A stretch of 23,126 nt of DNA. It comes from an uncultured Eubacteriales bacterium (GTDB lineage Bacteria; Bacillota; Clostridia; Oscillospirales; Oscillospiraceae). Where the stretch lies: contig CABUJV010000030.1 in NCBI GenBank assembly GCA_902492005.1, positions 1 to 23,126 of the forward strand. Direction: 5' to 3'. Both the position numbers and the translations under genes were made by a program. Positions within the stretch are counted from its first letter, which is position 1; every line of letters begins with the position of its first letter. The notes under the pieces are model-generated. The model searched no databases. It was given only the letters and a program-made list of their open reading frames with translations, and was not told where the DNA came from. This document shows positions 6,063-12,474 of this stretch, piece after piece.

Positions 6063-8203
6063 CGCACACCTCCACCGGCGCGGGGGCCATGGACGCCGGA
6101 ATGGTCATGGAGAAATACAGCCCCGACGACAAGGTGATCGCCCTGGCGGGCAACCCCAACGTGGGCAAGTCTACCGTGTTCAACGCCCTGACCGGCATGC
6201 GCCAGCATACAGGGAACTGGCCGGGAAAGACGGTGACCAACGCCCAAGGCCGCCACACCCGCCATGGCCGCGACTACATTCTGGTGGACCTGCCCGGTAC
6301 TTACTCCCTGATGGCTCACTCTGCGGAGGAGGAGGTGGCCCGGGATTTCCTCTGCTTCGGCGAGGCGGACGCCTCCATCGTTGTCTGCGACGCCACCTGT
6401 CTGGAACGGAACCTGAATCTGGTGCTCCAGACCCTGGAGATCACACCCTGGACGGTAGTGTGCGTTAACCTGATGGACGAGGCCGGGAGCAAGGGGATCG
6501 AGGTAGACCTGAAGGCCCTGTCCCGCCGGCTGGGCGTTCCGGTGGTGGGGACGTCGGCGGGCCGGGGGGAGGGGCTGGAGCGGCTGATGGACGCGGTGGA
6601 GGCCATGACGGGACGGCAGGAGCCGCCTGAGGCCGGCCGGGTGTCCTACCCCGCCCCCATTGAGGCGGCGGCGGCCCGGCTGGCGGACGCACTGGAGCCC
6701 GCCCTGGGCGGACGGCTGCCGTCCCGGTGGGTAGCCCTCCGGCTGTTGGATGGGGACCCCTCCCTGATGGCCAGTCTGACGGAGTGCCTGGGGCGGGACC
6801 TCACGGCCGACCGGCTGGCAGGCGGAGCATTGGAAGAGACGCTGGAGGGATTGCAGGCCGCGGGCTGGAGCCGGGAACAGGTCCGGGAGGCCATCGTGGC
6901 GGCGCTGGTCCGCACCGGGGCAGAGATCGCCGGGAGCGTGGTCGCCTGCCGCCGGGCGGATGCTGCCCGCCGAGACCGGCGGCTGGACCGGCTCCTGACC
7001 AGCCGGGCCACCGGCATCCCTGTTATGCTGTGCCTGCTGGCCCTGGTTTTTTGGATCACCATCGCCGGGGCCAACGCGCCCTCGGCTTTGCTGGCCGACG
7101 GCCTGTTCTGGGTCCAGGATCGGCTGACCGACCTGTTCTGGTACTTACAAGCCCCGGATTGGCTCCATGGTGCGCTGGTGCTGGGGGTCTACCGGGTGCT
7201 GGCGTGGGTGGTGAGCGTGATGCTGCCCCCCATGGCCATCTTTTTCCCTCTCTTCACGCTTCTAGAGGATTTTGGATATCTGCCCCGGGTGGCCTTTGTT
7301 CTGGATCATGCCTTCCAAAAGGCCAGGGCCTGCGGCAAGCAGGCGCTGACTATGGCCATGGGATTCGGCTGCAATGCGGCGGGGATCGTGGGCTGCCGGA
7401 TCATCGACTCCCCGCGGGAACGGCTCATCGCCATCATTACCAACAATTTTGTCCCCTGCAACGGGCGGTTCCCAACCCTCATTGCCATTATCACCATGTT
7501 TTTTGTGGGCACTCAGGCGGGGCCTGGGCAGTCCCTGGTCTCCGCAATACTGCTGACGGGAGTCATCCTGCTGGGCGTGTTCATGACCTTCTGGGTGTCC
7601 CGGCTGCTGTCCGGCACCATCCTCCGGGGCGTGCCCTCCTCTTTTACGCTGGAGCTGCCCCCGTACCGCCGTCCCCAGATCGGCAAGGTCATAGCCCGCT
7701 CTGTGCTGGACCGCACGCTGTTCGTGCTGGGCCGGGCGGTGGCGGTGGCCGCGCCGGCGGGCCTGCTTATCTGGCTCTGCGCCAATGTGACGGTGGGGGG
7801 AGTGAGCATCCTGAACCACTGCACCGGCTTCCTGGACCCCTTCGCCCGGCTGCTGGGTCTGGACGGTGTAATCCTGATGGCCTTCATCCTGGGCTTTCCG
7901 GCCAACGAGATCGTGGTGCCCATCATCATCATGAGCTACCTCTCCACCGGCACGCTGCTGGAGCTGGATGACCTGGGTGCCCTCCATGCCCTGCTGGTGG
8001 AGCACGGCTGGACCTGGCTGACGGCGGTGTGTACCATGCTCTTCTCCCTGATGCACTGGCCCTGCTCTACTACCTGCATGACCATCGGCAAGGAGACTCG
8101 AAGCCTGAAGTGGACGCTGATCTCCTTTGCCGTACCCACGGCGGTGGGCATGGCGGTGTGTTTCCTGACGGCCTCTGCGGCCCGGCTGTGCGGCCTGGCC
8201 TGA
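6053..8203 (+). CDS. feoB: Ferrous iron transporter B (FeoB)
   Basis: A 716-residue membrane GTPase that takes up Fe2+. The N-terminal G domain carries G1 GNPNVGKST (33-41), the switch region KTVTNAQG (59-66), G3 DLPGTYS (79-85) and G4 NLMD (139-142). It is followed by the helical NFeoB region to about residue 310. The C-terminal half is strongly hydrophobic, with two Gate-type repeats marked by FPLFTLLEDFGYLPRVAFVLD, AMGFGCNAAGIVGCRII and LGFPANEIVVPIIIM, where the cysteine and polar residues are expected in the metal path. Compared with typical FeoB there are about 25 extra residues before the G1 strand. ATGs at 6089, 6101 or 6107 are therefore alternative starts; none has a clearly better ribosome site. 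The gene overlaps feoA and is followed by a large hairpin. Confidence 0.95.
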   Translation: MGLTHTSTGAGAMDAGMVMEKYSPDDKVIALAGNPNVGKSTVFNALTGMRQHTGNWPGKTVTNAQGRHTRHGRDYILVDLPGTYSLMAHSAEEEVARDFLCFGEADASIVVCDATCLERNLNLVLQTLEITPWTVVCVNLMDEAGSKGIEVDLKALSRRLGVPVVGTSAGRGEGLERLMDAVEAMTGRQEPPEAGRVSYPAPIEAAAARLADALEPALGGRLPSRWVALRLLDGDPSLMASLTECLGRDLTADRLAGGALEETLEGLQAAGWSREQVREAIVAALVRTGAEIAGSVVACRRADAARRDRRLDRLLTSRATGIPVMLCLLALVFWITIAGANAPSALLADGLFWVQDRLTDLFWYLQAPDWLHGALVLGVYRVLAWVVSVMLPPMAIFFPLFTLLEDFGYLPRVAFVLDHAFQKARACGKQALTMAMGFGCNAAGIVGCRIIDSPRERLIAIITNNFVPCNGRFPTLIAIITMFFVGTQAGPGQSLVSAILLTGVILLGVFMTFWVSRLLSGTILRGVPSSFTLELPPYRRPQIGKVIARSVLDRTLFVLGRAVAVAAPAGLLIWLCANVTVGGVSILNHCTGFLDPFARLLGLDGVILMAFILGFPANEIVVPIIIMSYLSTGTLLELDDLGALHALLVEHGWTWLTAVCTMLFSLMHWPCSTTCMTIGKETRSLKWTLISFAVPTAVGMAVCFLTASAARLCGLA

Positions 8204-8206
8204 ACG

Positions 8207-8244
8207 CCAAACGGTCCCCGCCGGAATCGGCGGGGACCGTTTGG
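8207..8244. terminator. Hairpin between the convergent feoB and kdd genes
   Basis: A perfect 17-bp stem (CCAAACGGTCCCCGCCG with its complement) and a 4-base GAAT loop lie 3 bases after feoB and 9 bases from the end of convergent kdd. There is no run of T after the stem on either strand, except the GTTTGG within it. It may act as a bidirectional terminator or RNA-end stabiliser, less classically than the others here. Confidence 0.7.
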
Positions 8245-8253
8245 AAGGGTTGA

Positions 8254-9297
8254 TCACATGTATTTGGATTCAAAGTAGGAGCGCAGCACGGGGTTGGCCC
8301 GCAGCTCACTGAGGGCGATCTCGGCGTGGCCGGAGGTGTAGCCGTTGCCCATCATGATGTCCACGTCCTTGCCGCAGCCCTCGGCGCCCAGAGTGGCCTT
8401 GGTGAAGCTGGTGGCCATGGAGAAGAAATAGCAGGTGCCGCCGTCTTTTACAGGGAGGATGCAGCTCATCTCGCAGTTTTCGATGTTGACGCAGCAGATG
8501 GAGATGTCGTACTCATGGCCGTGATTGACCTCCAGGGCCTTTTCCAGCACTTCGATGGGCTCGGTGGCGCTGGCCACGATGGCGTGGGTGCACAGCTTCA
8601 TGGACTTGAGCAGGTCGGCGTCCTCCTGGGTGAGGACCACGGCCACCACGTGGCCCAGGGGGCCCACCCGCTTCATGGCCTCGGTGCAGACCAGCATGCC
8701 GGATTTGCCGGCGGCGCCCAGCACCAGCACGTCGTTGTTGACCTGGACCAGCTTGGCAGTCTGGGCGGGAGCGCCGGCCACATCCAGGGCGGCCAGCGCC
8801 AGCTTTTCGCTCAGATCATCGGGCAGCCGGGCGTACAGGCCGCTTTCGAACAGGATGGCCTGGCCCACGATGTCCACCCGGTCGATGTCCTTGTGGACGG
8901 ACAGGATCTTGTCGATGCGCAGGGGGGTGAGGGACAGGGAGACCAGGGAGGCGATCTTGTCGCCGGGCTTCAGGTCGATCTCATCCTTCAGATCGTCGCC
9001 GATGGTGTTTACGATGCCGATGAACATACCGCCGGAGCCGGTGACCGGATTCTGCTGCTTGCCGCGCTCGGCCACGATGGACATGATCATCTCGCCGATC
9101 TTCTTCTCGTCGCCGCCGCAGGCCTCGGAGATCTGGGTAAAGGAGGCGGAGTCGATGTTCAGGGCAGTGACGTCCACCAGGATTTCGTTGGAGTAGATCT
9201 CGTCCATATTGTTGTCGATCCGGTAAGCGGCCTGAGTCAGGACTCCCTTGGGTTCGATGACGCGGTGGGTGCCGTACTTGTTGCCTTTCTTCTGCAT
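8254..9297 (-). CDS. kdd: L-erythro-3,5-diaminohexanoate dehydrogenase
   Basis: A 347-residue NAD(P)-dependent dehydrogenase of the lysine fermentation pathway. It deaminates 3,5-diaminohexanoate oxidatively to 5-amino-3-oxohexanoate, which Kce then cleaves. The Rossmann motif is VLVLGAAGKSG (residues 190-200). The whole sequence (KGNKYGTHRVIEPKGVLTQ, NSEILVDV-like strands, GMFIGIVNTIGDDL, MGNGYTSGHAEIAL) matches the Kdd family as I know it, and the length is typical. The ATG at 9297 is chosen because AGGAG lies 10 bases upstream. The GTG three codons earlier would leave only one base of spacing. It is a single-gene unit here: the usual kam, kce and kal partners are not adjacent. Expression is very probably set by the lysine riboswitch and terminator in its 270-base leader. 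Confidence 0.93.
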   Translation of the reverse strand: MQKKGNKYGTHRVIEPKGVLTQAAYRIDNNMDEIYSNEILVDVTALNIDSASFTQISEACGGDEKKIGEMIMSIVAERGKQQNPVTGSGGMFIGIVNTIGDDLKDEIDLKPGDKIASLVSLSLTPLRIDKILSVHKDIDRVDIVGQAILFESGLYARLPDDLSEKLALAALDVAGAPAQTAKLVQVNNDVLVLGAAGKSGMLVCTEAMKRVGPLGHVVAVVLTQEDADLLKSMKLCTHAIVASATEPIEVLEKALEVNHGHEYDISICCVNIENCEMSCILPVKDGGTCYFFSMATSFTKATLGAEGCGKDVDIMMGNGYTSGHAEIALSELRANPVLRSYFESKYM

Positions 9298-9358
9298 GGT
9301 AAACACACTCCTATCTGTTCACGGTGAGATGGAGGCGGATCGAGACGTCCGCCGGAAC

Positions 9359-9404
9359 GAAAAAGCGCCATTCATGCCCCGGCGCAGGGGGCATAAATAG
9401 CGCT
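9359..9404 (-). terminator. Terminator of the kdd lysine riboswitch (expression platform)
   Basis: On the minus strand AGCGCTATTTATGCCCC pairs with GGGGCATGAATGGCGCT (17 positions, a few G-T pairs) around a CTGCGCC loop and is followed by TTTTTCG. The left arm contains CTATTTATGC, which is also the 3' strand of riboswitch stem P1. The terminator and P1 therefore cannot form together. Confidence 0.88.
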
Positions 9405-9567
9405 TCATGGCTTACCATGACAAGCCGCGGACACTGAGACCGCAACTCAGGGAGCGGGACCGGACGCGGCAGGCTCTCTTCGGCGGGGCAACTATTCACG
9501 GGCCGCCTCGGATGCGTCCATCCTTCTCATCGGCCCCCTACCGGATGCCCCGCGCCTCTATTTATGC
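9391..9567 (-). ncRNA. Lysine riboswitch (LYS element) of kdd
   Basis: The leader of kdd has the architecture of the lysine aptamer in about 177 nucleotides. P1 is a perfect 10-bp stem, GCATAAATAG (9558-9567) with CTATTTATGC (9391-9400). It is followed at once by the AGAGGCGC motif. A long P2 arm (CGGGGCA with TGCCCCG) has an inner GGGCC/GGCCC helix and the conserved TGA before closing. After P2 comes GCCGAAG, another hallmark. The last arm is GTC-ATGG-TAAG-CCAT-GAAG, matching the GUC...GGAG helix next to P1. The arm between GCCGAAG and the last helix is harder to fold by eye and may be reduced. Gene context (lysine fermentation) fits lysine as the ligand. Confidence 0.87.
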
Positions 9568-9571
9568 TCTT

Positions 9572-9600
9572 ATTATAAAAAAAATTCCAGAGGCGGTCAA
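9572..9600 (-). promoter_or_regulatory. Promoter of the kdd riboswitch leader
   Basis: On the minus strand TTGACC (9595-9600) and a perfect TATAAT (9572-9577) are 17 bases apart. Transcription would begin near 9565, exactly at the 5' strand of riboswitch stem P1. The promoter and the RNA boundary therefore support each other. Confidence 0.9.
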
Positions 9601-9663
9601 GGGGGGCGCGGCGCTTTTTTTCGAATTTGTGAAACTTGTCAGGTCCATGTTCCGCCGCAGCCC

Positions 9664-9693
9664 TTGCAATTTGAATCAAAATCGGGCAAGATA
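9664..9693 (+). promoter_or_regulatory. Weak candidate promoter of thiN
   Basis: TTGCAA (9664-9669) and AAGATA or CAAGAT (9687-9693) are 17-18 bases apart, about 30 bases upstream of thiN. The -10 match is poor. No riboswitch or other structure was seen between it and thiN. Confidence 0.35.
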
Positions 9694-9719
9694 GGGGGAG
9701 AGAAAACGGAGGTGGGAAT

Positions 9720-10337
9720 ATGCGGGAACCGATTTGCTATGTGGTAGGGGCCGGAGAGCTGTATCCGGCGGGGCTGGAGCCCGAGGCGGGGGATTGGGTC
9801 ATCGCCGCCGACGGCGGTTACCGGGCCCTGACGGCGCTGGGGCTGCGGGCCGACCTGGTGGTGGGGGACTTCGACTCCCTGGAGGGGCGGCCGGACCACC
9901 CGAATGTGGTGACACTGCCCAAGGAAAAGGACGACACCGACATGGCGGTGGCCCTGGAGATGGGGGTGGAGCGGGGCTACCGGACCTTTCGGCTCTACGG
10001 CGGCGTCGGGGGCCGGATGGACCACACTCTGGCCAATCTGCAGTGCCTGACCTGGCTGTCCAGGCGGGGCTGCCGGGGAGAACTGTACGGAGAGAACTGG
10101 ACGGCCTCTGCGGTGACCGACGGAGTGCTGACCTTCGACGCCTCGCACCGGGGCTATGTGTCGGTATTCTGCCAGGGGGACCGGGCGGAGGGGGTGACCC
10201 TCCGGGGGCTCAAGTACCCGCTGGAGGGCGCGGCGCTCACCTCCGACGTGACCCTGGGCGTGAGCAACGAGTTCACCGGAGTGGAGAGCAGCATCGAGGT
10301 CCGAACGGGCACGCTGCTGGTGGTGTGGTATCGCTGA
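9720..10337 (+). CDS. thiN: Thiamine pyrophosphokinase
   Basis: A 205-residue enzyme that transfers a pyrophosphoryl group from ATP to thiamine, giving the cofactor thiamine diphosphate. The active-site motifs are all present: AADGG (29-33), VVGDFDSL (47-54) and KEKDDTDMAVAL (68-79), whose acidic residues bind Mg-ATP. They are followed by YGGVGGRMDHTLANLQ (about 93-108). The C-terminal thiamine-binding beta domain ends with GVSNEF and a TGTLLVVWYR tail. Length is normal. GGAGGTG precedes the ATG with about 7 bases of spacing. In many Firmicutes thiN follows rpe and rsgA, which are not here. Its downstream neighbours are degraded sequences, so the locus seems rearranged. Confidence 0.95.
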   Translation: MREPICYVVGAGELYPAGLEPEAGDWVIAADGGYRALTALGLRADLVVGDFDSLEGRPDHPNVVTLPKEKDDTDMAVALEMGVERGYRTFRLYGGVGGRMDHTLANLQCLTWLSRRGCRGELYGENWTASAVTDGVLTFDASHRGYVSVFCQGDRAEGVTLRGLKYPLEGAALTSDVTLGVSNEFTGVESSIEVRTGTLLVVWYR

Positions 10338-10450
10338 AACAGGAGAAGGGCTGCCGGCGCAGTGCAGAAGTACGGGCCGTCCCCCTGCTCTCCCCCGAGA
10401 AGGTGCCGGATGACGCCCTGTGCGTCCCCATCGCCGGGGACCTGGCATAG
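10337..10450 (+). other. Coding-like remnant between thiN and the terminator
   Basis: The frame ending with TAG at 10450 has strong G/C bias in third codon positions and reads like a protein tail (RAVPLLSPEKVPDDALCVPI, then AGDLA). It has no convincing start codon or ribosome site. I do not recognise the family. It may be the 3' end of a deleted gene. The frame continues back into thiN out of phase, which is probably chance. Confidence 0.3.
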
Positions 10451-10456
10451 CGAAAC

Positions 10457-10487
10457 AAAAGCGGAGGCCGCCGACCTCCGCTTTTTT
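10457..10487 (+). terminator. Intrinsic terminator after thiN
   Basis: AAAAGCGGAGG and CCTCCGCTTTT form an 11-bp stem around a CCGCCGA loop, followed by further T residues (six T in all). It lies about 120 bases after the thiN stop and just past the coding-like remnant. Confidence 0.88.
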
Positions 10488-10510
10488 GTGGTGCAAAGCT
10501 CCGGCGGGCG

Positions 10511-10519
10511 TGGTACAAT
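10511..10519 (+). promoter_or_regulatory. Extended -10 promoter of the ribokinase pseudogene
   Basis: TGGTACAAT has the TGn extension directly before TACAAT, about 29 bases upstream of the pseudogene's ATG. The -35 region (GTGCAA at 17 bases) is poor. The start site and a GGGGGAG ribosome site also survive, so the relic may still be transcribed. Confidence 0.45.
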
Positions 10520-10547
10520 ATCCAAAACGAAAGGGGGGAGCGGGAGC

Positions 10548-10861
10548 ATGCTGAAACGACCGAACTTTTTGGTGGTGGGCAGCTTTATGATGGACCTGAT
10601 CGCCCCACGGGTATCGCCCACATCCGGGTGAAGACCACGCCGCGGGCGGGGGATTCCTTTGCGGGGGCCTACTGTACCGGCCTGTGCGCCGGGCTGGACC
10701 GGGAAGCGGCCCTGGCCTTCGCCAGCCATACCACGGCCCTTACTGTCTCCCGCATGGGGGCCAAGCCCAGCCTGCCCACTCTGGGGGAGGTCCAGGCCCT
10801 GCTGCGGGGGCGGGGCTGCCGCAGCGTGGACCCGGCGGCGCTGGACCCCCTGGAGGAGTAG
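10548..10861 (+). pseudogene. Ribokinase/PfkB-family sugar kinase, internally deleted
   Basis: The 5' end has a good ribosome site and starts MLKRPNFLVVGSFMMDLIA, the classic first strand of PfkB-family kinases. It runs into a stop at 10629-10631. In another frame the sequence continues as PTGIAHIRV, which resembles the family's mid-protein beta strand. It then jumps to TTPRAGDSFAGAYCTGLCAG, the PfkB C-terminal signature (normally DTTGAGDSF) with the catalytic aspartate, and ends at 10861. The whole relic is about 105 codons, against about 310 for an intact ribokinase. At least one, possibly two, internal deletions plus a frame change explain it. It can no longer make an active kinase, although the C-terminal piece remains open from a GTG at 10628. 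Confidence 0.82.
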
Positions 10862-10881
10862 AGAACGCTGCCCCATTTTAG

Positions 10882-10910
10882 TTGCAATCGGCGGCGGAAT
10901 GTGGTATAAT
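10882..10910 (+). promoter_or_regulatory. Promoter of the guaD riboswitch leader
   Basis: TTGCAA (10882-10887) and a perfect TATAAT (10905-10910) are 17 bases apart, and TGG before the -10 adds an extended element. Transcription would start near 10917, about 13 bases before riboswitch stem P1 and about 160 bases before guaD. Confidence 0.88.
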
Positions 10911-10929
10911 CTCTTCCGTCCAATTCGAC

Positions 10930-10998
10930 AGATTGATATAGGCCCGTGATCGGACGGGCGTTTCTACCGGCTGCCGTAAAGAGCCGCGCTATCAGTCT
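10930..10998 (+). ncRNA. Purine (guanine-type) riboswitch aptamer, variant core
   Basis: A 69-nucleotide three-way junction of the purine riboswitch family. P1 is AGATTGATA (10930-10938) with TATCAGTCT (10990-10998). P2 is GCCCGT with ACGGGC around GATCGG. J2/3 is the diagnostic GTTTCTACC. P3 is CGGCT with AGCCG around a loop holding the conserved CCGTAAA. A C aligns before the TA of P1 where C74 gives guanine specificity, and U51 is kept. Deviations from the xpt-type consensus are a G for A24 in J1/2, CGC in place of AC in J3/1 (one extra base), and both arms about one pair short. The position before a guanine deaminase gene supports a purine ligand. Confidence 0.88.
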
Positions 10999-11035
10999 CC
11001 CGCGGGCGCGGGGGACCGGCAGCCGTCTCCCGCGG
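10995..11035 (+). promoter_or_regulatory. Probable expression platform of the guaD riboswitch
   Basis: GTCTCCCGCGG occurs twice, at 10995-11005 and 11025-11035. The block between them, GCGGGGGAC (11008-11016), is complementary to GTCTCCCGC of either copy (one G-T pair). The first copy overlaps the 3' strand of P1. So two mutually exclusive hairpins are possible, one competing with the aptamer and one not. No U tract follows, which argues for control of translation rather than intrinsic termination. Confidence 0.6.
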
Positions 11036-11078
11036 CAGCCCTTTGCGTCTCCAGCCGCGGCCCGAGAAAGGAGCAGCC

Positions 11079-12392
11079 ATGAAAACCGAATCCTTCCTCC
11101 TCCGGGGGGATCTCTGCTACAGCAGGGACAGCACCCACCTGGAGACCGTGGCCGGCGGCGTCCTGCTCTGTCTGGAGGGCAGGTGCGCCGGGGTGTTTCC
11201 CCAGGTCCCGGAGCAGTACCGGGGCCTGCCCTGGTATGATTTCAGCGGGAAGCTGGTGGTCCCCGGCCTGGCGGACCTCCACGTCCACGCCTCCCAGTAC
11301 GCCTACCGGGGGCTGGGCATGGATATGGAGCTGCTGGACTGGCTGAACACCAACGCCTTCCCCGAGGAGGCCAAATTTGCCGACCTGGATTACGCCAAGA
11401 GGGCCTATGGCCTGTTTGTGGAGGACCTGCGGCGGGGCGCCACCACCCGGGCGGCGGTCTTTGCCACCCTTCACGGCCCGGCGACCCGGGTGCTGATGGA
11501 GCTGCTGGAGGCCAGCGGCCTGTGCGCTTTTGTGGGCAAGGTGAACATGGACCGCAACAGCCCGGACATCCTCCGGGAGGAGAACGCCGCGGCCTCCGCC
11601 CGGGCCACGGTGGAGTGGCTGGAGCAGACGGCGGGGAAGTATAGGCATGTCAAGCCCATTCTGACGCCCCGTTTCATCCCCTCCTGCTCCGACGAGCTGA
11701 TGGAGCGGCTCGCCGTGATCCAACAGACCTACGGACTGCCCGTGCAGTCCCACCTGTCGGAGAACCAGGGAGAGGTGGAATGGGTGCGGGAGCTGTGCCC
11801 GTCCGCCTCCTGCTACGGGGATGCCTACGCCTCCTTCGGCCTGTTCGGCGGCGGCGTACCCACCATTATGGCCCACTGCGTCCTCTCCGGCGAGGAGGAG
11901 ATCGCCATGATGCGGGAGCGGGGGGTATGGGTGGCCCACTGTCCGGCCTCCAACACAAACATCGCCTCCGGCATCGCCCCGGTGCGCCGGTTTTTGGACG
12001 AGGGGCTCCGGGTGGGCCTGGGCAGCGATGTGGCCGGAGGCCACAGCACCTCCCTCTTCCGGGCCATGGCCGACGCCATCCAGGTGTCCAAGCTGCGCTG
12101 GCGGCTCCAGGACCAGAGCCTTAAGCCCCTTACTGTGGAGGAGGCCTTCTGGCTGGGTACCGCCGGCGGCGGGGCCTTTTTCGGGCCGGTGGGCAGCTTC
12201 CTGCCGGGCTGCGAGCTGGACGCCGTGGTGGTGGACGACCGCCGCCTGGCCACCACCCGGGCGCTGACGGTCCGGGAGCGGCTGGAGCGGGTCATCTATC
12301 TGTCCGAGGACCGGGACGTGGCGGCCAAGTTCGTCCAGGGGCGGCAGGTGCTCCCCGGCGAGAAACCGGTATACATTTCCTCCCAAGTGTGA
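11079..12392 (+). CDS. guaD: Guanine deaminase
   Basis: A 437-residue amidohydrolase that converts guanine to xanthine and ammonia. The metal-binding HxH is in PGLADLHVHASQYAYRGLG (His68, His70), followed by MELLDWLNTNAFPEEAKF, the strongest guanine-deaminase signature. Further ligands are His225 in QSHLSEN, His266 in MAHCV and Asp317 in GLGSDVAGG, so the zinc site is complete. A longer open frame begins at 11043. The ATG at 11079 is preferred because AAAGGAG lies about 6 bases upstream and the family's first strand starts there. The gene is led by a purine riboswitch and followed by a terminator and then adenine deaminase. Together they release ammonia from nucleobases and feed xanthine and hypoxanthine to salvage or further breakdown. 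Confidence 0.96.
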   Translation: MKTESFLLRGDLCYSRDSTHLETVAGGVLLCLEGRCAGVFPQVPEQYRGLPWYDFSGKLVVPGLADLHVHASQYAYRGLGMDMELLDWLNTNAFPEEAKFADLDYAKRAYGLFVEDLRRGATTRAAVFATLHGPATRVLMELLEASGLCAFVGKVNMDRNSPDILREENAAASARATVEWLEQTAGKYRHVKPILTPRFIPSCSDELMERLAVIQQTYGLPVQSHLSENQGEVEWVRELCPSASCYGDAYASFGLFGGGVPTIMAHCVLSGEEEIAMMRERGVWVAHCPASNTNIASGIAPVRRFLDEGLRVGLGSDVAGGHSTSLFRAMADAIQVSKLRWRLQDQSLKPLTVEEAFWLGTAGGGAFFGPVGSFLPGCELDAVVVDDRRLATTRALTVRERLERVIYLSEDRDVAAKFVQGRQVLPGEKPVYISSQV

Positions 12393-12398
12393 TAGAAT
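12370..12398 (+). promoter_or_regulatory. Candidate adeC promoter inside the 3' end of guaD
   Basis: TATACA (12370-12375) and TAGAAT (12393-12398) are 17 bases apart, with TGA before the -10 as a possible extended element. It overlaps the guaD stop codon. Transcription from it would start near 12405, only about 20 bases before the terminator hairpin that precedes adeC. Confidence 0.5.
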
Positions 12399-12425
12399 GA
12401 AGAGGATCTAAAGCTGAACAGCCAA

Positions 12426-12456
12426 AGGGCGGCCCGCTTTGGGCCGCCCTCTTTTT
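12426..12456 (+). terminator. Terminator between guaD and adeC
   Basis: AGGGCGGCCC and GGGCCGCCCT form a 10-bp perfect stem around GCTTT, followed by CTTTTTG. It ends guaD transcription 34 bases after its stop. It also stands between the candidate adeC promoter and adeC, with the adeC ribosome site 8 bases further on. Confidence 0.9.
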
Positions 12457-12474
12457 GAAAAGGGAGGAGCCGAC

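Noticed and set aside
9601..9719. TPP riboswitch before thiN
   Set aside because: The CUGAGA and ACCUGA signatures of the THI element are missing from the 120-base leader.
10992..12386. 464-codon open frame antisense to guaD
   Set aside because: It mirrors a clearly recognised enzyme, is rich in Pro, Gly, His and Gln as GC-rich antisense frames are, and has no family motif or ribosome site.
12439..12474. Longer N-terminus for adeC
   Set aside because: The extension would be encoded by the terminator stem between guaD and adeC; GGGAGGAG points to the ATG at 12475.
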